Source: Ascidiaceihabitans sp039975415 | GTDB taxonomy: Bacteria > Pseudomonadota > Alphaproteobacteria > Rhodobacterales > Rhodobacteraceae | NCBI RefSeq assembly: GCF_039975415.1 | Contig: NZ_JBDWHD010000006.1 | Length of the DNA stretch: 64,000 nt | Direction: 5' to 3' (one strand) | In this document: positions 41,863 to 50,990 of the stretch, piece after piece | Layout: each line of letters starts with the position of its first letter | Numbering within the stretch: the first letter of the stretch is position 1 | The notes under the pieces: generated by a model | What the model was told of the DNA's origin: nothing | The model's input: only the letters and a program-made list of their open reading frames with translations | Database searches by the model: none | Made by a program: the position numbers and the translations under genes

Positions 41863-44061
41863 TTAAAAACGACGTGTTAAGCTGAGTTGGATTGTACGAC
41901 CCGTGCCATAAGTACAGCCTCCCGCTTCGGCCAATGGCAGACCGGCTTGGGTCGCGGCCTCTGCGCCAGAAGTGCAAAACGTGACATCTTGACGGTCTGT
42001 CAGATTTCGCGCGGACAGTGTCGCGCTCCAATCATCCCATTCGTAGGCCACGGATGCATCGAACACAGTGAGATCAGAGATTTTACGAGTCGCTGTGTTT
42101 GCGGAGTCTGAGAACCGATCTCCCGTAAACCGTGCGCCAACGCCCAAGCTAAGACCATCAAAGCGTGGGGCCTGCACGTCGTAATTTAACCAAAGTGAGG
42201 CGCTGTGTTTTGGAATGCGCGCGACGCGATTGCCCTGATTGGTAGCATTTTGGGTGATTTTGGCATCGTTATAAGTATAATTGGCCAATACAGAGACGCC
42301 GTTTTTAAAGGCGTAGTTGGCGGACACTTCGACGCCTTGCGATCTGATTTCACCCACTTGTTCGACACGGGGGTCGCCAGCGAATTGGTTCAACGATTGG
42401 GTCGTGTTGTCTTTGGTCACGTCAAACAACGCAATGCTAAGCAATGAGTTGCTTCCTAAGGGGCGGAAACGTGCACCAATTTCATAAGATGTCGCTGTTT
42501 CAACTTCCAGAGGTTGGCTCGAGGCGTTGACCCCGACAGGTGGTAAGTTAAAGCTTGTGCCCGCGTTGGAGTACAAGGTCACACCATTACCAAAGGTGTG
42601 GGACACGCCAATATTGCCCGTTGTGTAATCGGTCTTGTTGCGTTGGCTAAAGCCGCTGGACACGGTTGTCATATCCACACGGTCGTGGCGCAATGATACG
42701 GTCACCAACCAATTGTCGGCGATTTCTGCGTTCGCTCCAAGATAGTATCCGACTTGTTTAATGTCTTGGGTGAATTCGATATCTGCTGCGACGGGAATTC
42801 CGGGTATGACCACGGTACTCTCTGTTAGCAGATTGCGATTTCCTGCGTATCGAAAGCTGTAGGTATTGTCATATTCGGCTTCGTAGTAATCGACGCCACC
42901 GATAATCTGACCGCTTACATTTCCGAACGAGAATTCTTTGACAAGCGCGTTGTCAAAGCTGAACTGGGTCGTGGTTTGATCGACATCAAAGTCGGTCATG
43001 ATCGCTGAATCCACGGCACCCGCAACGCCTGTCGAAGAATAGAATGCCGCCGGATATGTTGTTTGATTAATCCAATCGTTTTCTGTAAAGCGGGCACGGG
43101 AGCGGAAGGTCAGACCGTTATCAAATGCATGATCCAGCTCGTAACCTAGGTAGTTTTGCGTGGTTTCGATAATGTTCCGGTCCGGGTTGCCAGAATAAAA
43201 ATCATTGTCGTAGCTGGCAATCGGGTTGGCCAGCTGTGAGCCAAACTGTGGTACGATGACATATGTGTCCCCGACATCGTCTTTTTGGTATTGGCCAAAG
43301 AAGGTAATATTCGTGCGGTCTGTGGCCTTCCAGGTCAAAGAGGGCGCAAGATAAACACGACCTTCGTCAACTTCGTCAAACACAGTACCCGTTTCACCAA
43401 AGAGACCAACGAACCGATAGGCTATAGTGTCACTGAGCGGTCCCGTGACATCAAAGCCCAATTCTCCGCCACCATAGCTGTTCAATCGAGTGAGGATTTC
43501 GCCGCCATAGGTGAACTGGGGTCGTTTGGTCACAGCGTTCACCACGCCGCCGGGTTCGTTGGAACCATAAAGATCAGCTGTACCGCCACGTAGCACTTCT
43601 ATTCGTTCAACCCCAAAGACCTCGGTGCGCCAGGCGCCCCAACCGAAGGTGCGCAAGGGCATGCCGTCGCGATAGGTTGATGTGGATTGACCTTCGTAGC
43701 CACGGATCGCGTATTGTTCATACCGGCTATCTGATCCGTAGGTTTGCACGGTCACGCCGGGTGTATAAGCAATGGCGTCTTCCAAAGACCTTGCGCCCTG
43801 ATCTTCGACTTGTTCGCGGGTCACAACGGTGACGCTTCGTGGGGATTTTGCTAAATCACCCGGAAGGCCGCGGGTTGCAGTGCTGCTGGCTTCTGCTGCG
43901 TAACCTTCGTAGTTTTCCAACGGTGTGTCGGAAGTCCTTTTCAGCACGATGGTACCAAGATCAACCACGTCTGACGCGGTTTGCGCATGGGCAATGGAAA
44001 TGACCATGGAAACGGCTAGGGCCAAGGGGCCAGTAAATGGTATTTTGGAATGTCGCGTCAT
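41863..44061 (-). CDS. TonB-dependent siderophore receptor
   Basis: 732 residues. Signal peptide (near AHA|Q, residue 27), a TonB-box-like DLGTIVLK, then the plug (about 60-200) with SPRSVTVVTREQVEDQGARSL, YAIRGYEGQ and IEVLRGGTADLYGSNEPGGVVN, and a 22-strand barrel ending in the aromatic LSLTRRF. It heads the iron operon. Its leader on the minus strand carries TTGACA (44247-44252), a possible -35 box; no classical Fur box was identified. Confidence 0.94.
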   Translation of the reverse strand: MTRHSKIPFTGPLALAVSMVISIAHAQTASDVVDLGTIVLKRTSDTPLENYEGYAAEASSTATRGLPGDLAKSPRSVTVVTREQVEDQGARSLEDAIAYTPGVTVQTYGSDSRYEQYAIRGYEGQSTSTYRDGMPLRTFGWGAWRTEVFGVERIEVLRGGTADLYGSNEPGGVVNAVTKRPQFTYGGEILTRLNSYGGGELGFDVTGPLSDTIAYRFVGLFGETGTVFDEVDEGRVYLAPSLTWKATDRTNITFFGQYQKDDVGDTYVIVPQFGSQLANPIASYDNDFYSGNPDRNIIETTQNYLGYELDHAFDNGLTFRSRARFTENDWINQTTYPAAFYSSTGVAGAVDSAIMTDFDVDQTTTQFSFDNALVKEFSFGNVSGQIIGGVDYYEAEYDNTYSFRYAGNRNLLTESTVVIPGIPVAADIEFTQDIKQVGYYLGANAEIADNWLVTVSLRHDRVDMTTVSSGFSQRNKTDYTTGNIGVSHTFGNGVTLYSNAGTSFNLPPVGVNASSQPLEVETATSYEIGARFRPLGSNSLLSIALFDVTKDNTTQSLNQFAGDPRVEQVGEIRSQGVEVSANYAFKNGVSVLANYTYNDAKITQNATNQGNRVARIPKHSASLWLNYDVQAPRFDGLSLGVGARFTGDRFSDSANTATRKISDLTVFDASVAYEWDDWSATLSARNLTDRQDVTFCTSGAEAATQAGLPLAEAGGCTYGTGRTIQLSLTRRF

Positions 44062-44557
44062 ATAATATCCCCGATTTGGGGGAATTCATCACCCCAATCC
44101 GCCGTTTTTAATGAGTTGCAGAGCGCGCACATTGCGGCTCAATTGCACCATAATGAATGGGATTGCTGGACAGGCTTTGATGGCATCTATCTTGCTGGTT
44201 CAGCGGTCGTTCGCTGTAATTGGTCTTTAATATACCTGATAAAAACTGTCAACATACCGTTGGTGGATAAATGGGGAAACTTTAAACTTTGGGTTGTAGG
44301 TGATTGACGACGGCAATCAGCCGCTTACTATTTATGTGCGTTAGACATACTAGCCAAGAAACTGGGCACCACAGCCAACTTCCCCAAAGCTGACGTTGGC
44401 TGTGGCGCAGCATTCGTGATAACCAGATGGCCGCAATGCGGACTTTGCTACTATTGGAATGTTACGACCAATGTCCGGTTTGTGTTTGCATGTCGCAAGT
44501 TCTGCTGGGGCACACCCGGAAGTAATTTTCCGGATGTGAGTTCTTTCTGCTGTGGAT
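44062..44557. other. Intergenic region upstream of the receptor with an 11-bp hairpin
   Basis: 496 bp. On the minus strand TTGACA (44252-44247) lies about 190 bp before the receptor ATG. A perfect 11-bp inverted repeat, CCACAGCCAAC (44369-44379) and GTTGGCTGTGG (44395-44405), with a 15-base loop, could terminate the AraC-hydrolase transcript. CCGCAATGCGG near 44432 is a short palindrome. No coding sequence is supported. Confidence 0.45.
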
Positions 44558-45337
44558 TTAGATGATCGCACTTAACGCCGTGTTGAAGGCGTCAGCCCGC
44601 GTGAGGAAGGGCGCGTGACCCGCGTCATCAATCCAGACCACATTGCCATCACAACCAGGTATGGTTTTTGCCATAAATTCACTAGCTGCAGGCAAGCAAA
44701 TCGCATCATTACGGCCACAAATTATAGTCGTCGGTGCAGTGATTTGAGGCAACTCGCTAATTTGGTTTCGTGCCCCAGAGTTTCCAAAGGCAGTCATCGC
44801 CACTCCAACATCGGTTGCGGCAGCAATGGCTGTGAGTTTTTCAACAACAGCACCGTCTTCCGGCGCGATCATTCCACAAAATGCGCCACATCCGGTTGCA
44901 AAATCTTCCATCAGGAGCCCACCAAGTTGCTGCGCCGCTTCGCCCGGAAGCGCATGCGTAAAGGCATCATCCGCGACCAGCTGTGGTGTCGTGTCGACAA
45001 ATACGAATTGCTTGAACGATGACCCGTTTTTAGCAGCCATTATTTGACCGATTGCACCACCCATTGACCACCCAACAAAGGTCACGTCTGTCAAACTGAG
45101 GCCCGCAACAACCGCTAGTAAATCATCGCAATGTTCTTCAAATGTCGTCTCTGGGCTGGTTGTGCTAGAGGCTCCAAACCCTCGCAAGTCAACACAAACC
45201 ACACGGTGCGTTTCCGCAAAGGCTGCAATTTGTTTTGTCCAAACGGAATGGTCCATCATGATCCCGTGGACAAACAGTAACGCAGGTTTTTCGCCACCAG
45301 TGTCGGTCAGAAATATTTCATTATCGCCAATTTTCAT
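44558..45337 (-). CDS. Alpha/beta hydrolase
   Basis: 259 residues, canonical fold: HG oxyanion loop VHGIMMDHSVW, nucleophile elbow GWSMGG with Ser near residue 91, acid Asp in CGRNDAICLP (about 215) and His in DDAGHAPF (about 243). It has no signal peptide. It is 83 bp downstream of the AraC regulator and upstream of the receptor operon on the same strand. It could be a siderophore or lactone esterase, but the sequence alone only shows a serine hydrolase. Confidence 0.86.
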   Translation of the reverse strand: MKIGDNEIFLTDTGGEKPALLFVHGIMMDHSVWTKQIAAFAETHRVVCVDLRGFGASSTTSPETTFEEHCDDLLAVVAGLSLTDVTFVGWSMGGAIGQIMAAKNGSSFKQFVFVDTTPQLVADDAFTHALPGEAAQQLGGLLMEDFATGCGAFCGMIAPEDGAVVEKLTAIAAATDVGVAMTAFGNSGARNQISELPQITAPTTIICGRNDAICLPAASEFMAKTIPGCDGNVVWIDDAGHAPFLTRADAFNTALSAII

Positions 45338-45419
45338 TTCATGTGTCCTTGTCAGATTTCAAATTCTCTGTGGAAGGTTACATGGGTATCTTGCTGCCGT
45401 TATAGAACAAAATGCGCAT

Positions 45420-46298
45420 TCACTGACGGGCAAGAAACTGGTTTGGCGTTACCCCTGTGGCGCGGCGAAACAGCCGCGTAAAATGGCTTTGGTCAGAGAA
45501 ACCCAAATCGACAGCAAGTTGCGCAAGCGTTTCATCACCCCCAGAAAGAAGGCGGCGTTTGGCTTTATTCAAGCGGCACGCCAGAAGGTATTGATGGGGA
45601 CTTGTTCCGAATTGTGTCGTGAACGCACGAATAACCTGACTTTGGCTGAGGTTTGACAAAGACGCGAGTTCATCCAGGTGAATACTCCTGTCGTACTCGG
45701 CTTCAATCAACTCTCTGGCAAGTGACACATTACATCGGTTTTCCGAATTCTTGGACGTGTGTTCACCAAATTCTTTGGAGATTGTTTCTGACAGCATTGC
45801 CGTCATTGTTTCTGCAAACAAAACACCCGATGCGCCATTCTGGTCCAACTCGAATTGAAGCCTTCTGGCAATATCCTCCAATGCGGAGGATGTGACCTGA
45901 AAGTTGTCGCGCAACGTCATTTGATCACTAGTGAGCACTTTATCAAAGCAATCAGTGCGAACCATTATGTGCAAAGCCGACGGCTTCCCTTGGCCAAAGG
46001 CCCAACGATTGTCAGCACCCGCAGGAATAAAACTGAGTTGACCAGACCGGAGATGCGTCAACGTCTTACGGCCAGCACATTCATGGGTGAATTCGCCAGT
46101 CAACGCCTTGTAATGATACACCAACAAATGGTGATCCATACCGGGGAGCCGGAGGTCGCTTTCTGGTAGGTCGCGGTAATCTTCCACGCGAATTCCGTCC
46201 CAACCGAACAAATCCGAATGCCCGGTGCAACTGACAGGTACCGCGTGCATCCGCTGTGACGGCGTTATAAGTTCTGTTGGAGCCTCTATTGATTTCAT
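45420..46298 (-). CDS. AraC-family transcriptional regulator
   Basis: 292 residues. An N-terminal cupin-like sensor (about 20-160: DHHLLVYHYKALTGEF) is followed by two helix-turn-helix units in the last 100 residues: SIHLDELASLSNLSQSQVIR and DETLAQLAVDLGFSDQSHFT, ending in GVTPNQFLARQ. It lies upstream of the hydrolase and the siderophore operon and may regulate either. The ligand is not predictable. Confidence 0.9.
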   Translation of the reverse strand: MKSIEAPTELITPSQRMHAVPVSCTGHSDLFGWDGIRVEDYRDLPESDLRLPGMDHHLLVYHYKALTGEFTHECAGRKTLTHLRSGQLSFIPAGADNRWAFGQGKPSALHIMVRTDCFDKVLTSDQMTLRDNFQVTSSALEDIARRLQFELDQNGASGVLFAETMTAMLSETISKEFGEHTSKNSENRCNVSLARELIEAEYDRSIHLDELASLSNLSQSQVIRAFTTQFGTSPHQYLLACRLNKAKRRLLSGGDETLAQLAVDLGFSDQSHFTRLFRRATGVTPNQFLARQ

Positions 46299-46799
46299 AG
46301 CAAAACATAATGATTTCTAGGAAAAGTATGTCAACCGCGCTGATGCAAAATATGTAAGCAGTCATTCGCCGCGCCGCAGAAAAACGACTACATGGGCTCA
46401 TTCCTGACCTTAGCTGCGTGTGCAAACCGAAAAACTGGGCCGTAGCCCTGAGTGTCCGCTTTATTCAAGTTGCCCAATTTAGTTTCCGAGGGCAGCGAAA
46501 GACGGCTTTCCTCCAGATTAGGCCAGAAATGAAAAATCAAAATCGCTTTCGCGTTAAACCCTGGTTTGCCCTTGGCAGAACGAGCGGGTCAGCGATGGTT
46601 TGGCACCTTCAACTCGATTCTGAACCGCAGTGTTAGCGGGTTTTCCAGATTATGAGAGCATGCAGTGTGGATGTCTTGGCCGTGCATCAAGACATATCTG
46701 TGAGCCGCAAAAAGGCTGTGCGGCAGACGGCCGTTGACTTTTGGTAAAACTCACGTATGAGTTGTACTTATCGCACCTAGGAAATGAAGGAGGGTTTCG
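46299..46799. other. Gene-free stretch with inverted repeat and possible operator
   Basis: No convincing gene. An exact 8-bp inverted repeat ATGTCTTG / CAAGACAT with a 9-base spacer lies at 46671-46695. A second palindrome, ACTCA-CGTA-TGAGT, is at 46749-46762, about 40 bp before the micro-ORF start, where an operator would be expected. Confidence 0.4.
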
Positions 46800-46880
46800 A
46801 TGCAAATGTCTAAAGAATATCGTCTCGCCGCCGCCTTCGGAGTGCGACCTGTGTCTGGATCCGCTGCCCTTTTAGGCTAG
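46800..46880 (+). CDS. Micro-ORF of 26 residues with a strong ribosome site
   Basis: ATG 46800 is preceded by AAGGAGG at 46788-46794, the best Shine-Dalgarno match in this part of the window. The product, MQMSKEYRLAAAFGVRPVSG followed by SAALLG, is basic then hydrophobic. A hairpin (TGTCGCC-AA-GGCGACA, 46901-46916) follows the stop by 20 bases. It may be a small protein or a leader peptide for the gene at 47033; there is no homologue I recognise. Confidence 0.45.
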   Translation: MQMSKEYRLAAAFGVRPVSGSAALLG

Positions 46881-47032
46881 CCTTGCCTCCAGTCCCATCG
46901 TGTCGCCAAGGCGACATATCCCCAACCTATAGATAGATTGTACCGTTCGTCGATTTGCGTTTGCGTGCGGCCATCTGTCGGAACCTCTCTCAAAACGGGC
47001 CCTTCTTGCCCCCTAAACAGGAATTATGTGTT

Positions 47033-47308
47033 ATGAATGCACTGCCCCTTGATAACAGCCATACACCACGTGAAGTGATCGATGATTTGATCGCCAGTTT
47101 TGGGTTCCGCCGCGTGTTTTTTGCGGTCCTGACGCGCGTGTTTAAGCGAAGCCGCCCGCCGGATGCGATTGGGTTCGGCCGGTTGTGTGCCCAAACGAGT
47201 ACGGATCATCTGTGTGACCACCTGCGCAGGGATATTGGCTTGCCGCCGAATACAAAGCACAAGCTGGAGATTGATCTTTTTGCGATCAACCTGGAGTCCT
47301 ATCGTTAA
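47033..47308 (+). CDS. DUF1127-like small protein
   Basis: 91 residues from ATG 47033 (upstream in-frame codons from 46955 lack a ribosome site; AGGA precedes this one). The C-terminal half, TDHLCDHLRRDIGLPPNTKH, resembles the DUF1127 signature (L..H..DIG). DUF1127 proteins are small and Arg-rich, affecting RNA or nutrient responses in alphaproteobacteria; here the N-terminal RVFFAVLTRVFKRSRPPD is basic. The assignment is tentative. Confidence 0.55.
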   Translation: MNALPLDNSHTPREVIDDLIASFGFRRVFFAVLTRVFKRSRPPDAIGFGRLCAQTSTDHLCDHLRRDIGLPPNTKHKLEIDLFAINLESYR

Positions 47309-47891
47309 GCCAGGCACTGCCCTGATGCGTTGGGGCAGTATACAGAACGGCGGCCCGGAAGGAGCCGCCGTTTCTTATACTGATTGGTATTTCCGCCGTG
47401 GCAGTGGCTTATCCACGGTAAAAATTTAGCTCAAACTTTGAATGACAGCTATGTGGGCTGCAAGCGCAGCATCAGGGGTCGAGAGCCAATGTTGGTAAAG
47501 GGCCGATCGCGTCGATGGGCACCAAAAGCGGAAAGCTGTCTTTCGCTATGGGTGCGACGTGAAAGCCTAAGCCCGTAATGGCAGGCATCAATTTTGACCA
47601 CGTGGGTACACGATAGTTTGAAACGGTTACAGAGATTGAAATGCAGGTGAAGTTTTCTTTGCGCCGTCTGCTTCAAACGAGCGGTTTTGGACGAAGTGCT
47701 ACAATTCTCTCCATATAGCCTTTATGGTGAACCTTGCTCGTAAGAGACCGGAACTAAACCGCAGCAAGACCAATGGGTTGGTGTTTGACCCGCCTTGATA
47801 CGGCAATTGCCCTTCTATTTCTTGATGCAGAAAACAGGCGAATTCATCCCTACAACATTGCAATTACGCGAGATTGCAGGAGTAAATTGAA
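47309..47891. other. Gene-poor stretch with a short relic frame
   Basis: About 580 bp without a credible gene. A minus-strand frame around 47480-47640 reads SNYRVPTWSKLMPAITGLGF and PLLVPIDAIGPLPTLALDP up to a stop; it could be the end of a decayed gene, but I cannot assign it. Other frames are shadows. Confidence 0.35.
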
Positions 47892-47991
47892 GGCACTCCA
47901 GCGAAGGGGAGGGTCGCAGGAGTGCCAACTTAGTGACGCTTTCAATTCAAGCGTCACTATGTTCACGTATAATTTGGGTTGGGAAACCCAA
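47892..47991. terminator. Three consecutive stem-loops behind the Asn/Gly-repeat gene
   Basis: Three perfect hairpins lie within 100 bases: GGCACTCC/GGAGTGCC (47892-47926, 19-base loop), AGTGACGCTT/AAGCGTCACT (47932-47958, 7-base loop) and TTGGGTT/AACCCAA (47974-47991, 4-base loop). The last begins three bases after the repeat gene's stop. None has a long T-run, so this may be a structured 3' end or a small RNA rather than a simple terminator. Confidence 0.55.
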
Positions 47992-47993
47992 TA

Positions 47994-48677
47994 TTATGCG
48001 AAGAAGCTATCCCAATCAGGGACAAAATCCTGCCAAGATTGGAATTCTTCCACAGGCTGGAAAGCGGCCAAGTCGACATCGGCGTTACTGTTGCCATTAC
48101 CGTTACCGTTGCCGTTAAATCCACCACCAACATTCGCGTTGCCGTTAAAGTCGCCACCGTTATCATTGCCGTTGAAACCGCCGACGTTGCCGTTCCCATT
48201 ACCAATGCCGGTGTTACCAGTGCCGTTCACGCCGCCAATGTTATCAGCACCATTAGTGCTTACGAACTCAAACGTGTCAGCGGGTTCGGTTTGAAGGGTC
48301 TCTGGCGTTGTTGTTTCAGTAACTTCCCTATCTACGACAGGTTCAGCAACCGTTTCTGCCGCTGTTTCTTCTTCTGTTTCGGTCAAGGCGGAACTATCGA
48401 GGAATTCGCTCAAATCGAAAGAGGAGAAGCTCTCACTGTTCCCCTCGTCATTGTTTCCTACGCCATTTCCGTTGCCGTTAAAGCCGCCAGTGTTATTGTT
48501 ACCGTTGTTGTTACCGCCGTTGTTGTTGCCATTAAAGCCTCCAACATTGCCGTTTCCATTGCCAATACCGGTGTTACCAGTGCCGTTGACGCCGCCAACA
48601 TTCCCAACGCCGTTACTTTGGCCAAATTCAGACAGGTTGAGGGCTAAGTTGTTAAAGAAGTCCGTGAAGTTAAACAT
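47994..48677 (-). CDS. Asn/Gly-rich repeat protein, function unknown
   Basis: 227 residues from ATG 48677, chosen because AAAGGA precedes it; the longer frame to 48719 lacks a site. Layout: aromatic N-terminal helix MFNFTDFFNNLALNLSEFG; first N/G module (about 20-75, GGVNGTGNTGIGNGNGNVGG); acidic Ser/Thr/Glu linker with SSFDLSEFLDSSAL; second, near-identical N/G module (about 145-195); acidic aromatic end VEEFQSWQDFVPDWDSFFA. No signal peptide or membrane helix. The pattern recalls mycobacterial MPTR pentapeptide repeats (NxGxxNxG). Likely disordered; role unknown. Confidence 0.7.
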   Translation of the reverse strand: MFNFTDFFNNLALNLSEFGQSNGVGNVGGVNGTGNTGIGNGNGNVGGFNGNNNGGNNNGNNNTGGFNGNGNGVGNNDEGNSESFSSFDLSEFLDSSALTETEEETAAETVAEPVVDREVTETTTPETLQTEPADTFEFVSTNGADNIGGVNGTGNTGIGNGNGNVGGFNGNDNGGDFNGNANVGGGFNGNGNGNGNSNADVDLAAFQPVEEFQSWQDFVPDWDSFFA

Positions 48678-49034
48678 ATTATGTTCCTTTTTCGTGCTTT
48701 GATCGAAACAAATTGACATTTGATACTCCGCAAAATGTTTCGGTTAGTGGAACTGTTATCGCTAACCTGAGATGAGGACTTGTTTACTTTTCGTGGAGGT
48801 TGTGTGGAGACCGATTGGTAAGAGGATTCAGTGAAGCCGATCAATTAAAAAATACATTCTGATCAATGACTTATGTTCTAAATTGAACTTGAAAACTGCT
48901 GCTAAGCTCAAAATATTTCGAGCAAAAACCAGTAGGTTACCACAATACGACACGACGACACATGATCGATTCTAAGGGGAAATGCCTGTTAAAAGCTGCT
49001 AGGTGCACAAATTCACTTAGGGTTTTAATGCGCT
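48678..49034. other. Intergenic region upstream of the repeat gene
   Basis: About 360 bp, AT-rich. It contains a loose inverted repeat GGTTAG ... CTAACC (48742-48767) upstream of the repeat gene's start and presumably its promoter. It also holds the 3' flank of the OmpR regulator. Nothing else was recognised. Confidence 0.4.
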
Positions 49035-49730
49035 TCAGTTTGGGGAGAATCGATAGCCGACGCCACGAACTCCAGCAAAGTGGCCTTCAATACCTGCTTT
49101 GCTCAATTTACGGCGTAAATTGCTAATGTGGCTATCTACAGTTCGCTCAACAGCGTCACTTTCGGAAAGGCATGAATCCAGCAAGTCCAATCTAGAGAAT
49201 ACAAGCGTAGGAAATCTAATCGCATGGCTGAGCAATCGAAATTCAGTCAATGTTAGATCGAGCTTAAGCACCCCGTCCGGCCGATCAACGATTGCCACAT
49301 GGGACTGTACGTCCACCTTGATCTGTCCATATGCTAGTGTTTTCGTTTCAGCGGCTCGGCCACGTTTCAATACTGCGCGCGCGCGTGCCACAATTTCCAA
49401 TGGATTGAAGGGCTTGACCACATAGTCGTCTGCGCCAATTCGTAGCGCCAGAAGTTTATCAAGGTCTTCTGCGTGGGAGGTCGCCATAATCACCGGTGTA
49501 GAAAATTTGTTTGTAATTTCTTTCAAAACATCGAAACCATCCATCTTGGGAAGACCTACATCAAGGATGATGATATCCGGTGAAAGCATGCCCGCATGTG
49601 TAATCGCCGTCTCACCGTCTGATGCCATCACGGTTCGAAACCCGTCACGTTCAAAGTAAGTTCGCAACATTGAAGCGATTTCTCGCTCATCTTCAACAAT
49701 TAGAACAAGAGGCTGATAATCAGATGACAT
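49035..49730 (-). CDS. OmpR-family response regulator
   Basis: 231 residues from ATG 49730. Receiver domain (1-120) with acidic patch EDERE (residues about 13-17), phosphoacceptor Asp in IIILDVGLPKMDG (about 56), and switch Lys in VVKPFNPLEI; a winged helix follows (about 130-230) with LTEFRLLSHAIRF and HISNLRRKLSKAG. The frame upstream to 49847 has no ribosome site. The nearest kinase is the hybrid kinase at 50991, which makes this its likely partner, although 325 bp and a binding-protein gene intervene. Confidence 0.9.
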   Translation of the reverse strand: MSSDYQPLVLIVEDEREIASMLRTYFERDGFRTVMASDGETAITHAGMLSPDIIILDVGLPKMDGFDVLKEITNKFSTPVIMATSHAEDLDKLLALRIGADDYVVKPFNPLEIVARARAVLKRGRAAETKTLAYGQIKVDVQSHVAIVDRPDGVLKLDLTLTEFRLLSHAIRFPTLVFSRLDLLDSCLSESDAVERTVDSHISNLRRKLSKAGIEGHFAGVRGVGYRFSPN

Positions 49731-50055
49731 GAACGAAATCCATAAGGTTAGCGATAGAGTATTGGCAAGATTGCTCGGCACAATCCTTAGCTGCCCGATT
49801 GCTGTTGGTGTTAGCCTGTGTTGATGAGCGACTTCGCAACTCTGCATTTCTTTTGTGCATTGTGATGTTGCGTAGTTTCTCTGTCCAGACGAGACCGATT
49901 GAACGAGAATAAAGATTTTTCAACGTTTACTCCGAGATACAAGCAAATTGTCGAAGAGGTGTTGGGACTGCGTGCAGGTATCATGGAGGAATGGTGGAGA
50001 AGCCACTCTCGAAACAGACCCTTCCGTAGATTAAGTACCTGACATTTTGTGAATT
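49731..50055. other. Intergenic region between the regulator and the binding-protein gene
   Basis: 325 bp without a supported gene. It presumably holds the promoter of the OmpR regulator, which would then be transcribed separately from the kinase and binding-protein pair. Confidence 0.4.
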
Positions 50056-50973
50056 TCATTGCGGATTCGTGACATCTACCCAGTCTTCGTAGGTGTCGAC
50101 GATAAAGCCACTATTTTTATAACCCTCATAAAGCCGATCAACCGGCAACGCTCTCATTCGGTGAATGTATGCATTCACGACATTCCGTAGCTCACTATTA
50201 GACGGGGAGAACGCGAGAACTCGCTCTAAATTCATCGAAGCCCGAAAACCGTCTATGCGAACTAGGGGGTCACCCATGTGTTCGGTCGTAGGTCTATCTA
50301 GGTAAGACAACGTGAAATCCGCACGACTTGCTGCAATCATGTCTGGTATCAAAGTCATCTTGCGTGCCGCAACAACATCTCGCAAACCCATACCGTTTAG
50401 CGTAAGTAGATCGACTTCCCAATTCCGCTCAGTAATCCCGGTCAGACGGAAAAGGTCTTCTTGGCTTTCAATGCCCAGAACGTCGTCTCGATTGGCGGTG
50501 GTGAATAAACCAACTTGAAACTCTCCCCGCCTTAGAACCGGGTCAGATGCCAAGATTCCGTCAGTGATCTTGACTGGAAAGACAGAAGCTCCCAAGAAAT
50601 CGGCATTCCCTTCAACCAGATCTGATACTGCGCGTTTGAGGTTGGGAAACCCTACGAATTCAAGCCGGTCGGCCAAATCAGCATCACTGATGGCATTGCA
50701 GAGTATCATCAGTTCGACTTCAAATCGGAACGCGCCCTTAAAAATTGGAGAGTCGAACATCGGGCAATCTGCGACACTGATACTGGTTCTAACCCCATTT
50801 CCGGGCGTCGTACCTAAATTCAAGATGGGATACACTCTGTCGGCAACCAACAAAACCCGAAGGACCCGGTCATCCGAAATGGCTGATGAAGCAGTTACGC
50901 TCGCCACAAAAACACATGACGCCAATGCTATACGACGCAACGCAGAAGTCACTTTAATTGCAAGGTTACCCAT
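50056..50973 (-). CDS. Periplasmic family-3-like binding protein, possible sensory partner
   Basis: 305 residues with a signal peptide (cleavage near ASS|A). The chain has the two-lobe pattern of family 3 binders (EVELMILCNAISDADLADR, GNADFLGASVFPV, LTLNGMGLRDVVAAR), but no transporter genes are near. It follows the hybrid kinase by 17 bp on the same strand. Binding proteins coupled to kinases sense ligands for the kinase's periplasmic domain, so a sensory rather than transport role is inferred. Confidence 0.75.
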   Translation of the reverse strand: MGNLAIKVTSALRRIALASCVFVASVTASSAISDDRVLRVLLVADRVYPILNLGTTPGNGVRTSISVADCPMFDSPIFKGAFRFEVELMILCNAISDADLADRLEFVGFPNLKRAVSDLVEGNADFLGASVFPVKITDGILASDPVLRRGEFQVGLFTTANRDDVLGIESQEDLFRLTGITERNWEVDLLTLNGMGLRDVVAARKMTLIPDMIAASRADFTLSYLDRPTTEHMGDPLVRIDGFRASMNLERVLAFSPSNSELRNVVNAYIHRMRALPVDRLYEGYKNSGFIVDTYEDWVDVTNPQ

Positions 50974-50990
50974 TCACTTCTCCCTTGTGA

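Noticed and set aside
44350..44571. 73-codon minus-strand frame downstream of the hydrolase
   Set aside because: It spans the 11-bp hairpin, has no ribosome site and reads as low-information sequence.
47449..47676. 75-codon minus-strand frame
   Set aside because: No ribosome site or domain. A neighbouring frame gives a more protein-like but unassignable stretch, so the region is reported only as gene-poor.
48130..48610. Repetitive DNA that could be mistaken for a CRISPR array
   Set aside because: The repeats are two long direct copies of coding Asn/Gly modules within one frame; there are no regular short repeats with unique spacers and no cas genes.
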